Assembly: GCF_001425025.1 (NCBI RefSeq)
Contig: NZ_LMDE01000010.1
Span: forward strand, 265,390 to 329,389
DNA: 64,000 nt
Reading direction: 5' to 3'
DNA from: Nocardioides sp. Root122
GTDB lineage: Bacteria; Actinomycetota; Actinomycetes; Propionibacteriales; Nocardioidaceae
The position numbers were made by a program, and so were the translations under genes. Below are positions 55,840 to 63,714 of this stretch, piece by piece (within the stretch, counting starts at the first letter, position 1; each line of letters starts with the position of its first letter). The notes beneath the pieces are model-generated. The model was not told the DNA's origin and made no database searches. It was given only the letters and a program-made list of their open reading frames with translations.

Positions 55840-56370
55840 CTACCCCTTTGGCGTCACACGGCGGCCGGCCTTGCGATTGGCGAACGGTCTCGCCCTCCAG
55901 TCGCTCACGAACTGGGCGATGAGCTCTGACTCGACGTCCTCGGGATCTTCGTCTGGAATTTCGCGCCAGGCGACCAGCAACTCGTCGCTGTCCTTCAGCT
56001 GCCAGAGATAGCGGCCGCCCCAATGCCCGACTGGCTCACCCGCGCCGTGGCGCCGGAACTCGTCCAGCCGCTTGGCGAGCCCACGGCGGCCCGTTGCGCC
56101 GCCTGAGGCCTTTCCGATGTAGAGCACTCGCGATCCTTCAACCCACGCATCCTGCAGGGACGATCGGTCAACGGACGGGTCTTTCCCCTTGAACCGGCCA
56201 GCAGGACTCGCGTCTAGGAACTCGGGCGCTCCCTCGTGCTTGCGCAGCACGACGTACACACCCGCCGCGCTCTGTACTGACGTGCCTCGCAGATCGGCGA
56301 ACGTGACGAACCCTTCGAAACCAGTGGAGGCAAGACCTTCGAGCGTCCAATCCATCACAGCAGTCTGCAT
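55840..56370 (-). CDS. GIY-YIG nuclease-superfamily protein
   Basis: A 176-residue protein. The GIY-YIG core is visible as AGVYVVLRK (about residue 36) and [10 protein letters not shown] (about 81), then [13 protein letters not shown] with the catalytic arginine, an acidic residue in [11 protein letters not shown] that would bind metal, and PFANRK, where the family has its asparagine. The spacing between the two halves is longer than usual (about 45 residues). Such small proteins act as nucleases in repair, restriction or homing. ATG at 56370 or 56355 are both possible. It is divergent from the HNH gene, and a repeat copy lies between them. Confidence 0.8.
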   Translation of the reverse strand: MQTAVMDWTLEGLASTGFEGFVTFADLRGTSVQSAAGVYVVLRKHEGAPEFLDASPAGRFKGKDPSVDRSSLQDAWVEGSRVLYIGKASGGATGRRGLAKRLDEFRRHGAGEPVGHWGGRYLWQLKDSDELLVAWREIPDEDPEDVESELIAQFVSDWRARPFANRKAGRRVTPKG

Positions 56371-56487
56371 CAAACGGCAGCCGCCGGGAGTCGCGTCAAT
56401 CCGCCGCGAGCGCTGTCGGGTCGCGCAGCTAGGGTGGCTCGACTGGCGATTTCGGTCCGCAGGTGGACTTGGCCATGCCACGATTTG

Positions 56488-57153
56488 ATGGTGGCGACTG
56501 AACTCGAGGGTGAGGATGCTGCTCGGGCGTGCGCTTGGTGCGGCGGAAGTATGGAAGGCAAGAAGTCGAGCGCTCTCGCCTGCTCCGTCGCCTGCAACAA
56601 CGCACGTCTCAACGCCCGCCGGGTGGCGGCGAAGTGGGACGGTGTCGACGCCGAACGTCCATGTGAGAACTGCGGCCTGGCGATGGTCGGTAAGCGTCCA
56701 CATGCGAAGTACTGCTCACGCAAGTGCAAGACGGCAGCGTCCGACGTGCGACGCCGGGAGTCTGGTGCGGCTCGTGATCGAGACCGAGCCCGCTACGCGA
56801 GCGAGTCTGAAACCCGGCGCGCGTACGCCAGGCAGTATCTGCAGGACAATCCGGAGCGCATGCGAGCTATCCGTCTCAAGCGGAGGGCCCGGATCCGCGC
56901 CGCGAGTTTTGCGTTCTCCGAACGAGACTGGAGACGTCTTCTCGACCGCTACCGGCGCTCATGAGCCTACTGCGGCGATGACACACGGCAACTTCAGCGC
57001 GAGCACGTGATCCCGCTGGTTAGGGGTGGCAATCACGGCATTGGCAACATCATCCCAGCCTGTCCGCCATGCAACTACGCAAAGAAGGACAAGCTCGTAG
57101 TCGAGTGGCGTCGTCCTTCATTCTCGCCGGCCCGCATGGGATGGCTGCCCTGA
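56488..57153 (+). pseudogene. HNH endonuclease interrupted by in-frame TGA at a conserved cysteine position
   Basis: The first frame (56488-56964, 158 residues) has two zinc-finger-like units, [10 protein letters not shown]...CSVAC and CENCGLAM...YCSRKC, and a basic helical part ending RLLDRYRRS. After the TGA at 56962-56964 the same frame stays open for 62 codons and encodes AYCGDDTRQLQREHVIPLVR, GGNHGIGNIIPACPPCN and AKKDK, a standard HNH core with His, Asn and the second CxxC. HNH proteins of this type read CxYCG at this point, so the TGA stands exactly where the first zinc cysteine should be. A nonsense change (TGC or TGT to TGA) is the simplest reading; selenocysteine is possible but no SECIS element was recognised. 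ATG at 56488 chosen; 56434 is also in frame. Confidence 0.8.
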
Positions 57154-57195
57154 AGCCGGGTGGCTGAACATCCAGACTGCCGGCTCCACGTGACA

Positions 57196-57207
57196 CATTC
57201 CGCCGCG
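57196..57207 (+). repeat. Inter-module repeat CATTCCGCCGCG, exact copy 2
   Basis: Second exact copy, between the interrupted HNH gene and the recombinase gene. It is followed by ATGCCCCTTGGCGT, similar to what follows copy 1. A near copy, CAATCCGCCGCGA at 56397-56409, lies between the GIY-YIG and HNH genes. Confidence 0.55.
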
Positions 57208-57318
57208 ATGCCCCTTGGCGTATCTAGGGGTAGCGGCTCGGGCCTAGCGTCAGGCGAGTGCCTCGTCCTCGCTTGGCGAACCAGGTCGGGGCTTGACCGA
57301 CCCCGCCAGGTGACACCG

Positions 57319-58224
57319 ATGACCACTCTCCTTCCAATCCAGCCCGACGCCATGACGCCCGCCGAGCTCGCGGCAGTGTCGTATCTCGCCCGCTACTCCG
57401 GGCACACCCACACTCTGTACACCGCCCAGCTGCGGCGCTGGTTCGCCTGGTGCGAGACCAACGCACTCGACCCGCTCGTTGGGATCCAGCGCGCCCACAT
57501 CGAGCTGTACATCCGTCACCTCGGACAAGCCGGGCTGATGCCCTCGTCCGTCGTCACTTCGATGCACGCCGTTCGCGGCTACTTCCGCTACGCCCACATC
57601 GACGGACTTATTGTCTCTGACCCCGCCGTCTACGCACGCCTGCCACGGGTGCACCGCGACGAGTCCTGCACCCAAGGACTGGACCGCCTCGAACTCATCC
57701 GGTTCCTCCAGATTGCCCAGACGCTCGCCGTGCATCACGGCGCCCTGGCGTTCCTGCTCGGCATCAACGCCCTACGAGCGTCCGAGGCAGCCGCGGTCCG
57801 GATCGAGGACTACTCCGAAACCCTGTGCGGACATCGAGTCCTGCACCTTGTCGGGAAGGGCGACAAGCCAGCCACCATGCCGGTCACCGTTCCCGTGCTG
57901 CGGGTCCTTGAGGCATGCCGCGGTGACCGGACCGAGGGACGACTCATCCTGCGCCCCGTGTCTGGCAACCCCATCGAGAGGCGAGACGCGTACCGGATGG
58001 TTGCCCGCATCGCGAAAGCGGCCGCCATCCCGCGCCACATCAGCCCGCACTCGCTCCGCCACGCCGCCATCACCAACGCCCTTGACGCCGGCGTCCCCTT
58101 ACGCGACGCACAGATCCTCGCCAGACACTCAGACCCACGCACCACCGAGCTCTACGACCGCGCCCGCGGCAACCTCGACCGCCACGGCGTCCACTTCCTC
58201 ACCGCCTATGTCGCCGGAGTCTAA
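57319..58224 (+). CDS. Tyrosine recombinase/integrase
   Basis: A 301-residue site-specific recombinase. A SAM-like core-binding domain (about 15-105, YSGHTHTLYTAQLRRWFAWC, RAHIELYIRHLGQAG) is followed by the catalytic domain. All active-site residues are seen: Arg in GINALRASEAA, Lys in VGKGDKPA, His and Arg in SPHSLRHAAIT, His in LARHSDPR and the nucleophile Tyr in TTELYDRARG. Size and layout match XerC-like or actinobacterial integrative-element integrases without an arm-binding domain. ATG at 57319 is preferred; the longer frame to 57160 crosses a repeat copy. It probably moved this island or its modules. No attachment site was proven. Confidence 0.93.
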   Translation: MTTLLPIQPDAMTPAELAAVSYLARYSGHTHTLYTAQLRRWFAWCETNALDPLVGIQRAHIELYIRHLGQAGLMPSSVVTSMHAVRGYFRYAHIDGLIVSDPAVYARLPRVHRDESCTQGLDRLELIRFLQIAQTLAVHHGALAFLLGINALRASEAAAVRIEDYSETLCGHRVLHLVGKGDKPATMPVTVPVLRVLEACRGDRTEGRLILRPVSGNPIERRDAYRMVARIAKAAAIPRHISPHSLRHAAITNALDAGVPLRDAQILARHSDPRTTELYDRARGNLDRHGVHFLTAYVAGV

Positions 58225-58400
58225 CGAGAGCGGGCACCGGCGGCGCAGAAGCGCATGCGAACGCACAGGATTGGCCGTGCCCCTGCTAGTTGGCTCCCAC
58301 ATCCACGACCTCCGATTACTCAGGGCCGCGCCGTACCTATGCTGCCCGGAGACCGCGTGTTCGGAGAGGATCGGGCATCTCGGTGCGACAGGATCCTTGC

Positions 58401-60380
58401 ATGGCAATTCGCGCATTCGACGTTGGCTCACTGCGTGGTCTAGTTCGCGCGCAAGCCGCTGAGCTCGGGAACCTCATCGTGCTGGCCGGACCTAACGGCG
58501 CGGGCAAGTCGAGTCTTCTCGACCTGCTACGACAACAGCGTCACGCGCTAGCGGAGCCTGGAACCACCGTGATGTTCGTTGGACCGCACCGAACCTGGCG
58601 CTCGTCCTCATTGAACAAGGTCTCGCTATTCGGTTACCCGATGGCCTCATACGGGGCGCTGCTTGAGAGCGACAACCTTCCTCACTTCCAGTACGCGGTC
58701 CCGGCCGGGATGCAAGGCCTACAGGGGACTCATCGTGACAGCGCAAGCGCCGACGATGCCCCAGCTTTCGTCAAAACGAGTCTCGGACGATTGAAGGATC
58801 GTCAGCAGTCCTTGGTGACATCGGTTTGGGAAGCAAACGAGGGCCACGTGCCGCAAGGGGCTGTCGCTAACCTTTTCGAGCCATTCGAAAGACTCATTGC
58901 AACTCTCCTTCCGCACTTGCATTGGGTTGGCGTCGACGACAGCAATCCGGACAACATTCAAGTGCGTTTTAGGGCGGCTGGGACGAACGGCCCAGAATTT
59001 GACATCGATCAACTATCGTCGGGTGAGAAGGCCGCGATATCGCTAATGCTGCCACTGGTCGAGCGACAAGCGGAACAGCTCGTTACGCCGCCCGCCGTCG
59101 CGCACGGAATCGTTCCACTCACAATGCTGCTGGACGAGCCTGAGTTGCACCTCCACCCTCTTTTGCAGTTACAGGTTCTCCAGTATATGCGCGAACTCGC
59201 CTCCGAGGGATCAGCGCAATTCATTTTGACTACGCATTCGCCCACCATGCTGGACTCTTTAACTGACGAGGAGTTATATCTCGTATCTCCAGCCGAGATC
59301 TCCCCCGAGAACCAGTTGAGCCGATTGACGACACAACAGGAGCGACTCGAAGTCGCGCGCGACTTAACTGGTGCAACTCATTATCTGACGCGCGCCAAGC
59401 CCATCGTGTTCGTCGAGGGAGAAGGCGAGCGATCTGGACTAAGTGCAGACTCACGAGTCATAAGCAACCTTCTACCTGCGACTCGCTCCTGGGCGCTAGT
59501 GCCCGGGAAGTCCAAGAAGGAAGTCAGTTCTGCGGTAGTCCGCCTACGGCAGGAAGGTCTTCACTTGCCCGGAACGCCAGTCTTCGGGCTCGTTGACGCA
59601 GACTCCGACAGCACAACGGATTCTCCTTACGTTGTCGCTTGGCCAGTAGCAATGGTTGAGAACTTCCTGCTAGATGCAGACGCCATCTACCAAGTCCTAG
59701 CTCCGTTTGGTGATCAAACGCGAGCAACGTCAGTGGCCACGGTACTGTCCGAGCTTCGAGCAGCGGCTGATTCGAGAGTGGACGACGAGGTTCGTCTGCG
59801 GGTGCAACGGCAACTGCCTATAGGTCACCTATCACTGCGTCCTGCCGAAATCGATAATGCCGACGACATCGCGGAGTCAGAGACTGCGCGGTGGCTCTCT
59901 AAGATCGAGGCTCTGGATGTCCCAGCGATTCGTGAGCAAGCCCGCTCTGAGGTCATAGAAATAGTCGAACGTGGCGAGGCCCTCGCTCGATTCCACGGAA
60001 AGAACATCCTCCACGCCGTGTATGGGGCTTTGGGCGTCGCAAATGCTGGGCTTGGCAAACCGGCTTTTGCGCTGAGTATCGCGGCTTCGCCGGCAGCAAC
60101 CGCTCGGGCCACAGCTCTAGCAGGAGCGGCGCTGGACCAGATCCGGCTGTTCTTCCCGGGAGGTCTCGTAGAGGCACTCGCCGATCGTGGTGAGCCACTG
60201 CGCCGCGCCGAACTCGAAACGCAGTGCAGAACCCACCTAAACGCCTGGACGTCTGGGGCGCCTCAGCCCGAAGGAAGGGAGGCGCTTCGGGCGGACCTAT
60301 TCGCATTCGCCCGCACGCTCGATGAGACTGCGCGCTCGGAACTCGTGGCACTTGCAGCACAGATCGGCACACCGTCCTGA
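58401..60380 (+). CDS. ABC-type ATPase fused to DUF4435/TOPRIM-like domain (PARIS/OLD-like)
   Basis: A 659-residue protein. The ATPase half has Walker A AGPNGAGKSSLL (residues 30-37 core), signature LSSGEKAAISL (205), Walker B LTMLLDEPELHLHP (243) and the H-loop TTHSPTM (277), the AAA_15/AAA_21 SMC-like type. The second half has IVFVEGEGE (about 338), FGLVDADSD (about 397) and VAMVENFLLD (about 418), the acidic residues and the EN-LL pattern of DUF4435, a TOPRIM-like nuclease domain. The same pair forms the PARIS phage-defence proteins AriA and AriB, which are sometimes fused; OLD and Gabija GajA are the alternatives. AGGA at 58390-58393 precedes the ATG. No methylase or helicase partner is adjacent. 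Confidence 0.82.
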   Translation: MAIRAFDVGSLRGLVRAQAAELGNLIVLAGPNGAGKSSLLDLLRQQRHALAEPGTTVMFVGPHRTWRSSSLNKVSLFGYPMASYGALLESDNLPHFQYAVPAGMQGLQGTHRDSASADDAPAFVKTSLGRLKDRQQSLVTSVWEANEGHVPQGAVANLFEPFERLIATLLPHLHWVGVDDSNPDNIQVRFRAAGTNGPEFDIDQLSSGEKAAISLMLPLVERQAEQLVTPPAVAHGIVPLTMLLDEPELHLHPLLQLQVLQYMRELASEGSAQFILTTHSPTMLDSLTDEELYLVSPAEISPENQLSRLTTQQERLEVARDLTGATHYLTRAKPIVFVEGEGERSGLSADSRVISNLLPATRSWALVPGKSKKEVSSAVVRLRQEGLHLPGTPVFGLVDADSDSTTDSPYVVAWPVAMVENFLLDADAIYQVLAPFGDQTRATSVATVLSELRAAADSRVDDEVRLRVQRQLPIGHLSLRPAEIDNADDIAESETARWLSKIEALDVPAIREQARSEVIEIVERGEALARFHGKNILHAVYGALGVANAGLGKPAFALSIAASPAATARATALAGAALDQIRLFFPGGLVEALADRGEPLRRAELETQCRTHLNAWTSGAPQPEGREALRADLFAFARTLDETARSELVALAAQIGTPS

Positions 60381-60523
60381 TGCAGTTGCATGCCGACCTT
60401 TGGGGCACCTGCCAACCTTCACGAACCACCGCGATCATCTAAAACATCGTCGCGCACAACATGCACGGCCGTTCGCGGGACGTTTCCGCGACGGACGCCG
60501 CTATGCCGCTCTCGCCATTGCTG

Positions 60524-60535
60524 CATTCCGCCGCG
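60524..60535 (+). repeat. Inter-module repeat CATTCCGCCGCG, exact copy 3
   Basis: Third exact copy, in the 242-base gap (60381-60622) between the ATPase-DUF4435 gene and the next gene; the gap holds nothing else I can name. Near copies are CTTACCGCCGCGATC at 61381 and CATTGCGCCGCGATTG at 63445. Confidence 0.55.
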
Positions 60536-60622
60536 AATCACGGTGCAGGGGCATCTTGAGTTTCGCTGTCGCCAACATCTGTGGGCCGTAGCATCGGGGG
60601 TCAAGAGGGAACAGGGGACTTA

Positions 60623-61180
60623 GTGGCTTACCAGACAGACAGGCTGCGTCGTGTGAACGGCGACACGCTCGTCTCATTGCGCGATGTTGCAGATCGACTC
60701 GACGAGTTGTCGCAGCGATACCCGGACTCGGAAGCCGAGATCGAGGCGATCGCCAGGGAGCTTGTACGCATGCCCGCGACGCGGCCGTTCTCTCCTGAGG
60801 ACAACCCTTGGCTTTGGCCTCGCCCAGAGTGGAAGGGATGGCAAGACGCCTTAGAGGATCAACTTGGGTCGGTGCCTGAGAGTCTGTGGCGCAGCATCGT
60901 GATTACGGTGCGTAAGCATCCCAATCCGTGGGTTCAGATTGCCGGCACTGACAGCAACGGCTTCTCGCTGCAGGTCCACGATCCCGACCACAAGTTCTCC
61001 AACCTCGGGACGTTGGGCTGGAACCCGAGGACAGACCTGCCGGGTCCGCCAGGGACATTCTGGGAACCCCCCGACCCGAAGTGGAGTGTCTCTTCCGCCG
61101 CTGACTCTGCGGCCCAAGCGCTCGCATTAGGTATGCGTATGCGGCCGCAAGACGTAGATGTCGAGAAGATGACGTTCTGA
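60623..61180 (+). CDS. Unknown protein, 185 residues
   Basis: No family recognised. The N-terminal part is helical (DRLRRVNGDTLVSLRDVADR, SEAEIEAIARELVRM). The central part is rich in Trp and Pro (NPWLWPRPEWKGWQDALEDQ). A probable beta sheet follows (SIVITVRKHPNPWVQIAGTD then FSLQVHDPDHKFSNLGTLGW), and an acidic tail ends the protein. The WVQIAGTD-then-D-x-DHK pattern resembles small alpha/beta chaperone-like or inhibitor-like actinobacterial proteins, but I cannot support a name. GTG at 60623 has AGGGG five bases upstream. It stands alone between two copies of the inter-module repeat. Confidence 0.65.
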   Translation: MAYQTDRLRRVNGDTLVSLRDVADRLDELSQRYPDSEAEIEAIARELVRMPATRPFSPEDNPWLWPRPEWKGWQDALEDQLGSVPESLWRSIVITVRKHPNPWVQIAGTDSNGFSLQVHDPDHKFSNLGTLGWNPRTDLPGPPGTFWEPPDPKWSVSSAADSAAQALALGMRMRPQDVDVEKMTF

Positions 61181-61427
61181 GCGTCCGTCCTACGAACCAA
61201 CTGACACACTCCGTGCGGTTCCATAGACAGCCGCCGAAGAATCCAAGATGGCAGGTGGCGGTGTAGGCCGTCCGGAGCCCGATGTCCCCGGTCGAGGATC
61301 GAGGCAGCACCCCTTCCACGACGACTGACGCGGCTACCGGACGTCCGAACTGCTTCCGAGATCCGTGGCGCTGAGTGAGTCTTACCGCCGCGATCAGGGG
61401 GTCGGACCGAGCGCGTGCGGTAACAAC

Positions 61428-62111
61428 TCAGGGCGTCGGGCAACCGATGGTCCGGTCCCTGAAGCGATCTCTCATGGCGAGGAGATCCGGCGAGTTCTGA
61501 TTCGCCGTCCGATGCCACTGGCTGAACGACGGGTGGGGAACGCGGAGCGGCTTGGGCAACAGGTCGGGAATGGCCGCTGCCACCATGCGTTGCGCGAAGG
61601 CGCCTGCAGCCACCACTCGGCCATCGAAGCCATCAGCGACATCAGCGACATCAGAGAGCCTGTGGCGGAACCCGGCGAGGAGAAGCTCCGACATCGCCCG
61701 TGCCTCAGCTCCTCGCATCGACGAAGGGGAGCGCGCCCTCGATCGACGAATCTTTTCGATCAAAGTCCACTCCCCATCTCCGAGGTCGGGAGTCTCGGCG
61801 TCGACGAATGCGGCTTGCTGCATGGGGACGTTGCTGACGTTCAAGATCGCGATGCGATCGTCCCCCGCCGCGTGACTCTGTTGGACGAAGCGTCCGAGAC
61901 TCATCTGCTTGGGTTGCCCCGGCAGTAGGAAACGAAAGGCACTCTTGCCAGCTGCTCCAGCGACGGGCACTCGCGCCTTCAGCTCGTCGACATGGGGTGA
62001 CTCGAAGACGAAAACGAGTTGCACGGCGCGGCTGGATGGCACGAGGTCCGGGACGTAGCACTGCCGGTACATCCCGCTCCCGTTCTCGGACAAGTAGTCG
62101 GTGACACTCAC
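61428..62111 (-). CDS. Uracil-DNA-glycosylase-superfamily-like protein
   Basis: A 227-residue protein. LVFVFESPHVDELKARVPVA with GAAGKS (residues 32-57) resembles the first motif of UDG-fold proteins (a strand, then a short acidic or polar loop, then a glycine-rich turn). ILNVSNVPMQ (89-98) fits the second strand, and VPHPSFSQW (191-199) fits the terminal H-P-S motif that contacts DNA. Members of this divergent group are usually called UDG-like proteins without proven activity. GTG start at 62111, with GGAGG at 62122-62126. It is the last gene of a three-gene minus-strand group. The gap 61181-61427 beyond its end holds only a near copy of the repeat. Confidence 0.6.
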   Translation of the reverse strand: MSVTDYLSENGSGMYRQCYVPDLVPSSRAVQLVFVFESPHVDELKARVPVAGAAGKSAFRFLLPGQPKQMSLGRFVQQSHAAGDDRIAILNVSNVPMQQAAFVDAETPDLGDGEWTLIEKIRRSRARSPSSMRGAEARAMSELLLAGFRHRLSDVADVADGFDGRVVAAGAFAQRMVAAAIPDLLPKPLRVPHPSFSQWHRTANQNSPDLLAMRDRFRDRTIGCPTP

Positions 62112-62189
62112 GTCAGGTCCACCTCCAAGGGCGACGTGCGGATCCGATCGTCATCGGCGGGCTGCTATCGGCGAGTCGCGCTGCGTGGG

Positions 62190-62678
62190 TCACTTCGCCG
62201 TATTGGGCTGCGCATCTCGCTCAATGAACCCAGGCACCTCCGCGGCCCAGGTCACTCCTGCGGCCGCATACTTGCCGGGACCTCGTAGTCCCGTGTTCTC
62301 GAGCTTCTCCAAGGTGTAGTTCTCTCGAGCGGTGACCACTACAACGGTTCGGGCCGCGGTTAGGACTTCGTGCCACTCATCGACCGTGACCGTCTCGAGG
62401 AGTTGGTCCGCTCCGAACTCGTACACATGGTCCGCGTGCAGTGCGTCATCCGACCCGTTCTTTGGGGGCGACTCGCCGCGCTCGGCGTAGGCATCGATGA
62501 CTGCTTGGGCACGAACGGACCGATAGGGAAGCGTTGCCTTCTTGTTTGTATTCCGTCGGCGCATTTCGTGCCGGATCACACGGAGCGCGTCCGCGGCTTG
62601 TAGCCGCCCCGCGCGCACAGCGTCGGCCAGTACCGATGCGAGTTGTGCGTCTCGCTCGTCGCGGTTTGTCCGGGTCAT
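62190..62678 (-). CDS. Unknown protein with HNH-like DH ... EN motifs
   Basis: A 162-residue protein. The N-terminal half is helical and basic (ADALRVIRHEMRRRNTNKKA). The C-terminal half contains LHADHVYEF, then VVVVTARENYTLEKLEN and GPGKYAAAGV. A D-H pair on a strand followed by a E-N on the next helix is the outline of an HNH/beta-beta-alpha-metal nuclease, though the usual zinc cysteines are missing. ATG at 62678. It lies 78 bases upstream of the UDG-like gene and 114 bases downstream of the GIY-YIG gene, all in the same direction, and I infer one operon. Confidence 0.55.
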   Translation of the reverse strand: MTRTNRDERDAQLASVLADAVRAGRLQAADALRVIRHEMRRRNTNKKATLPYRSVRAQAVIDAYAERGESPPKNGSDDALHADHVYEFGADQLLETVTVDEWHEVLTAARTVVVVTARENYTLEKLENTGLRGPGKYAAAGVTWAAEVPGFIERDAQPNTAK

Positions 62679-62792
62679 GTTGACGAGTGTGCCGTCAGCA
62701 AGAGCCGAACGGTTCCGTTCAGCGGAACCGCCCTCTTGGCGTACGTGATACCGCCGCTTGCCCGCGCACTGCAGGCTACGGCCGACGGATCC

Positions 62793-63368
62793 CTAGGTTC
62801 GCGGAGTCCAGCTCCTTGCGGTCGTCGCCATTCGCCTCCTCGCCTCACGCAGCTCGGTTCGAGGCTCGCCAACCTTGTCGAGGTTCAAAGGTGGCCGAAG
62901 GTGACGCACCACTGCGGTCTCAACCTCGTCAAGGACCGCCCCCGCAGGGCTTACCCAGGTCGCCAGAGACAGGCGCTCGTTCATCCAAGCACTCAGGCGT
63001 GCCTCGCCAGTCTCGAGCGCGAAGTTGGCACTGCCGTCTGGCTTTGCCAGGTTGCGCGGCACTGGCGTCAGATCAAGTACCTCTACTAGCAACGCGGCGA
63101 GGCTGCGACGGACAGTGGAGGAGCCGGTCTTCCCCGTCGCGAAGTGGGTCCCAACGTCACGACCGTTCAGGCTTCGCTCCGCCTTCCCGACATAGAGCGG
63201 CTGATCCTCGAACGCAGGCGTTTGGGAGAGGTCCGACCACGACTGGTCGTCGCCGTAGAAGGCGTAGAGACCGGCCGATTTGGCAACTTGGTCAACCGCA
63301 TCGGAGCGTCGGTGCCTGGTGCCAGCAAGCGCGTCGAGGGCGGACACAATCAGGTCATCGGCGGTCAT
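62793..63368 (-). CDS. GIY-YIG nuclease-superfamily protein (second copy type)
   Basis: A 191-residue protein. SAGLYAFYGDD (about residue 31) and PLYVGKAERSLNGRD (about 57) give the GIY-YIG halves and catalytic Arg70. VRRSLAALLVEVLDL is the next helix, and EVETAVVRHLRPPLNLDKVG near the end supplies the metal-binding Glu and the conserved Asn. It is not a close copy of the GIY-YIG protein at 55840; only the fold motifs match. It is the first gene of the three-gene minus-strand group with the HNH-like and UDG-like genes. ATG at 63368. Confidence 0.8.
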   Translation of the reverse strand: MTADDLIVSALDALAGTRHRRSDAVDQVAKSAGLYAFYGDDQSWSDLSQTPAFEDQPLYVGKAERSLNGRDVGTHFATGKTGSSTVRRSLAALLVEVLDLTPVPRNLAKPDGSANFALETGEARLSAWMNERLSLATWVSPAGAVLDEVETAVVRHLRPPLNLDKVGEPRTELREARRRMATTARSWTPRT

Positions 63369-63714
63369 GTCTCATCATTGCGCAACGCAGAGGTGCCAGG
63401 TCTCGGTCAGCGAGACGTCGACTAATCCGCCCCGAGACCCACGTCATTGCGCCGCGATTGCCCTGGGCCACCGGTTGTCGGCCCAATGTCGTCGCCCCGA
63501 TCCGGGCGGATGCCGAGGCGGGTGCCGCCCCCGGAGGCCTGGGGACAGGATCATCGCCGCTGTCGGTGGCGACGGCTACCGTCAAAGACAGATTCGAGCG
63601 AGCGAGCTCGGGCCCTACCTGAAGCCACAACTCTGGCTGTACACACCTCACTGATACCCGGCCCACGACCGTAGTTGTCCATGCGCCCGACGAGGGGTGC
63701 GGAAGGTCCAGCCA
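63369..63714. other. Right border of the island, no convincing gene (346 bases)
   Basis: The short frames here lack good starts or family features. It must contain the promoter of the three-gene minus-strand group, and a near copy of the inter-module repeat (CATTGCGCCGCGATTG from 63445). AATCCGCC at 63424 is a possible further fragment. It ends at the ribosome-binding region of the terminal HNH gene. Confidence 0.5.

Larger units (their letters stand above)
52998..63714. mobile_element. Accessory (defence-like) island carrying a tyrosine recombinase
   Basis: The stretch between the RTX-like gene and the terminal DUF222 gene holds only non-core genes and differs in composition from its flanks; for example the 60 bases from 54181 contain only 26 G or C. 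It encodes a complete tyrosine recombinase at 57319 and nuclease-like cargo on both strands. No tRNA gene and no long direct repeat marking the ends was found, so the borders given are approximate. Genes differ among themselves in GC, which suggests build-up from more than one source. Confidence 0.6.

Noticed and set aside
57319..58224. Integron integrase with attC cassettes
   Set aside because: The recombinase lacks an evident IntI-specific extra helix insertion, and the repeats are short and not folded inverted repeats like attC sites, so an integron label is not supported.
63447..63674. Short plus-strand frame at the right island border
   Set aside because: Low-complexity Arg/Pro composition, no ribosome-binding site and no homologous motif seen.
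52905..63714. tRNA gene as integration site, or CRISPR array
   Set aside because: No T-loop-like GTTCRANYC with a cloverleaf was found, and no regularly spaced repeats; the 12-base repeats are far apart and irregular.
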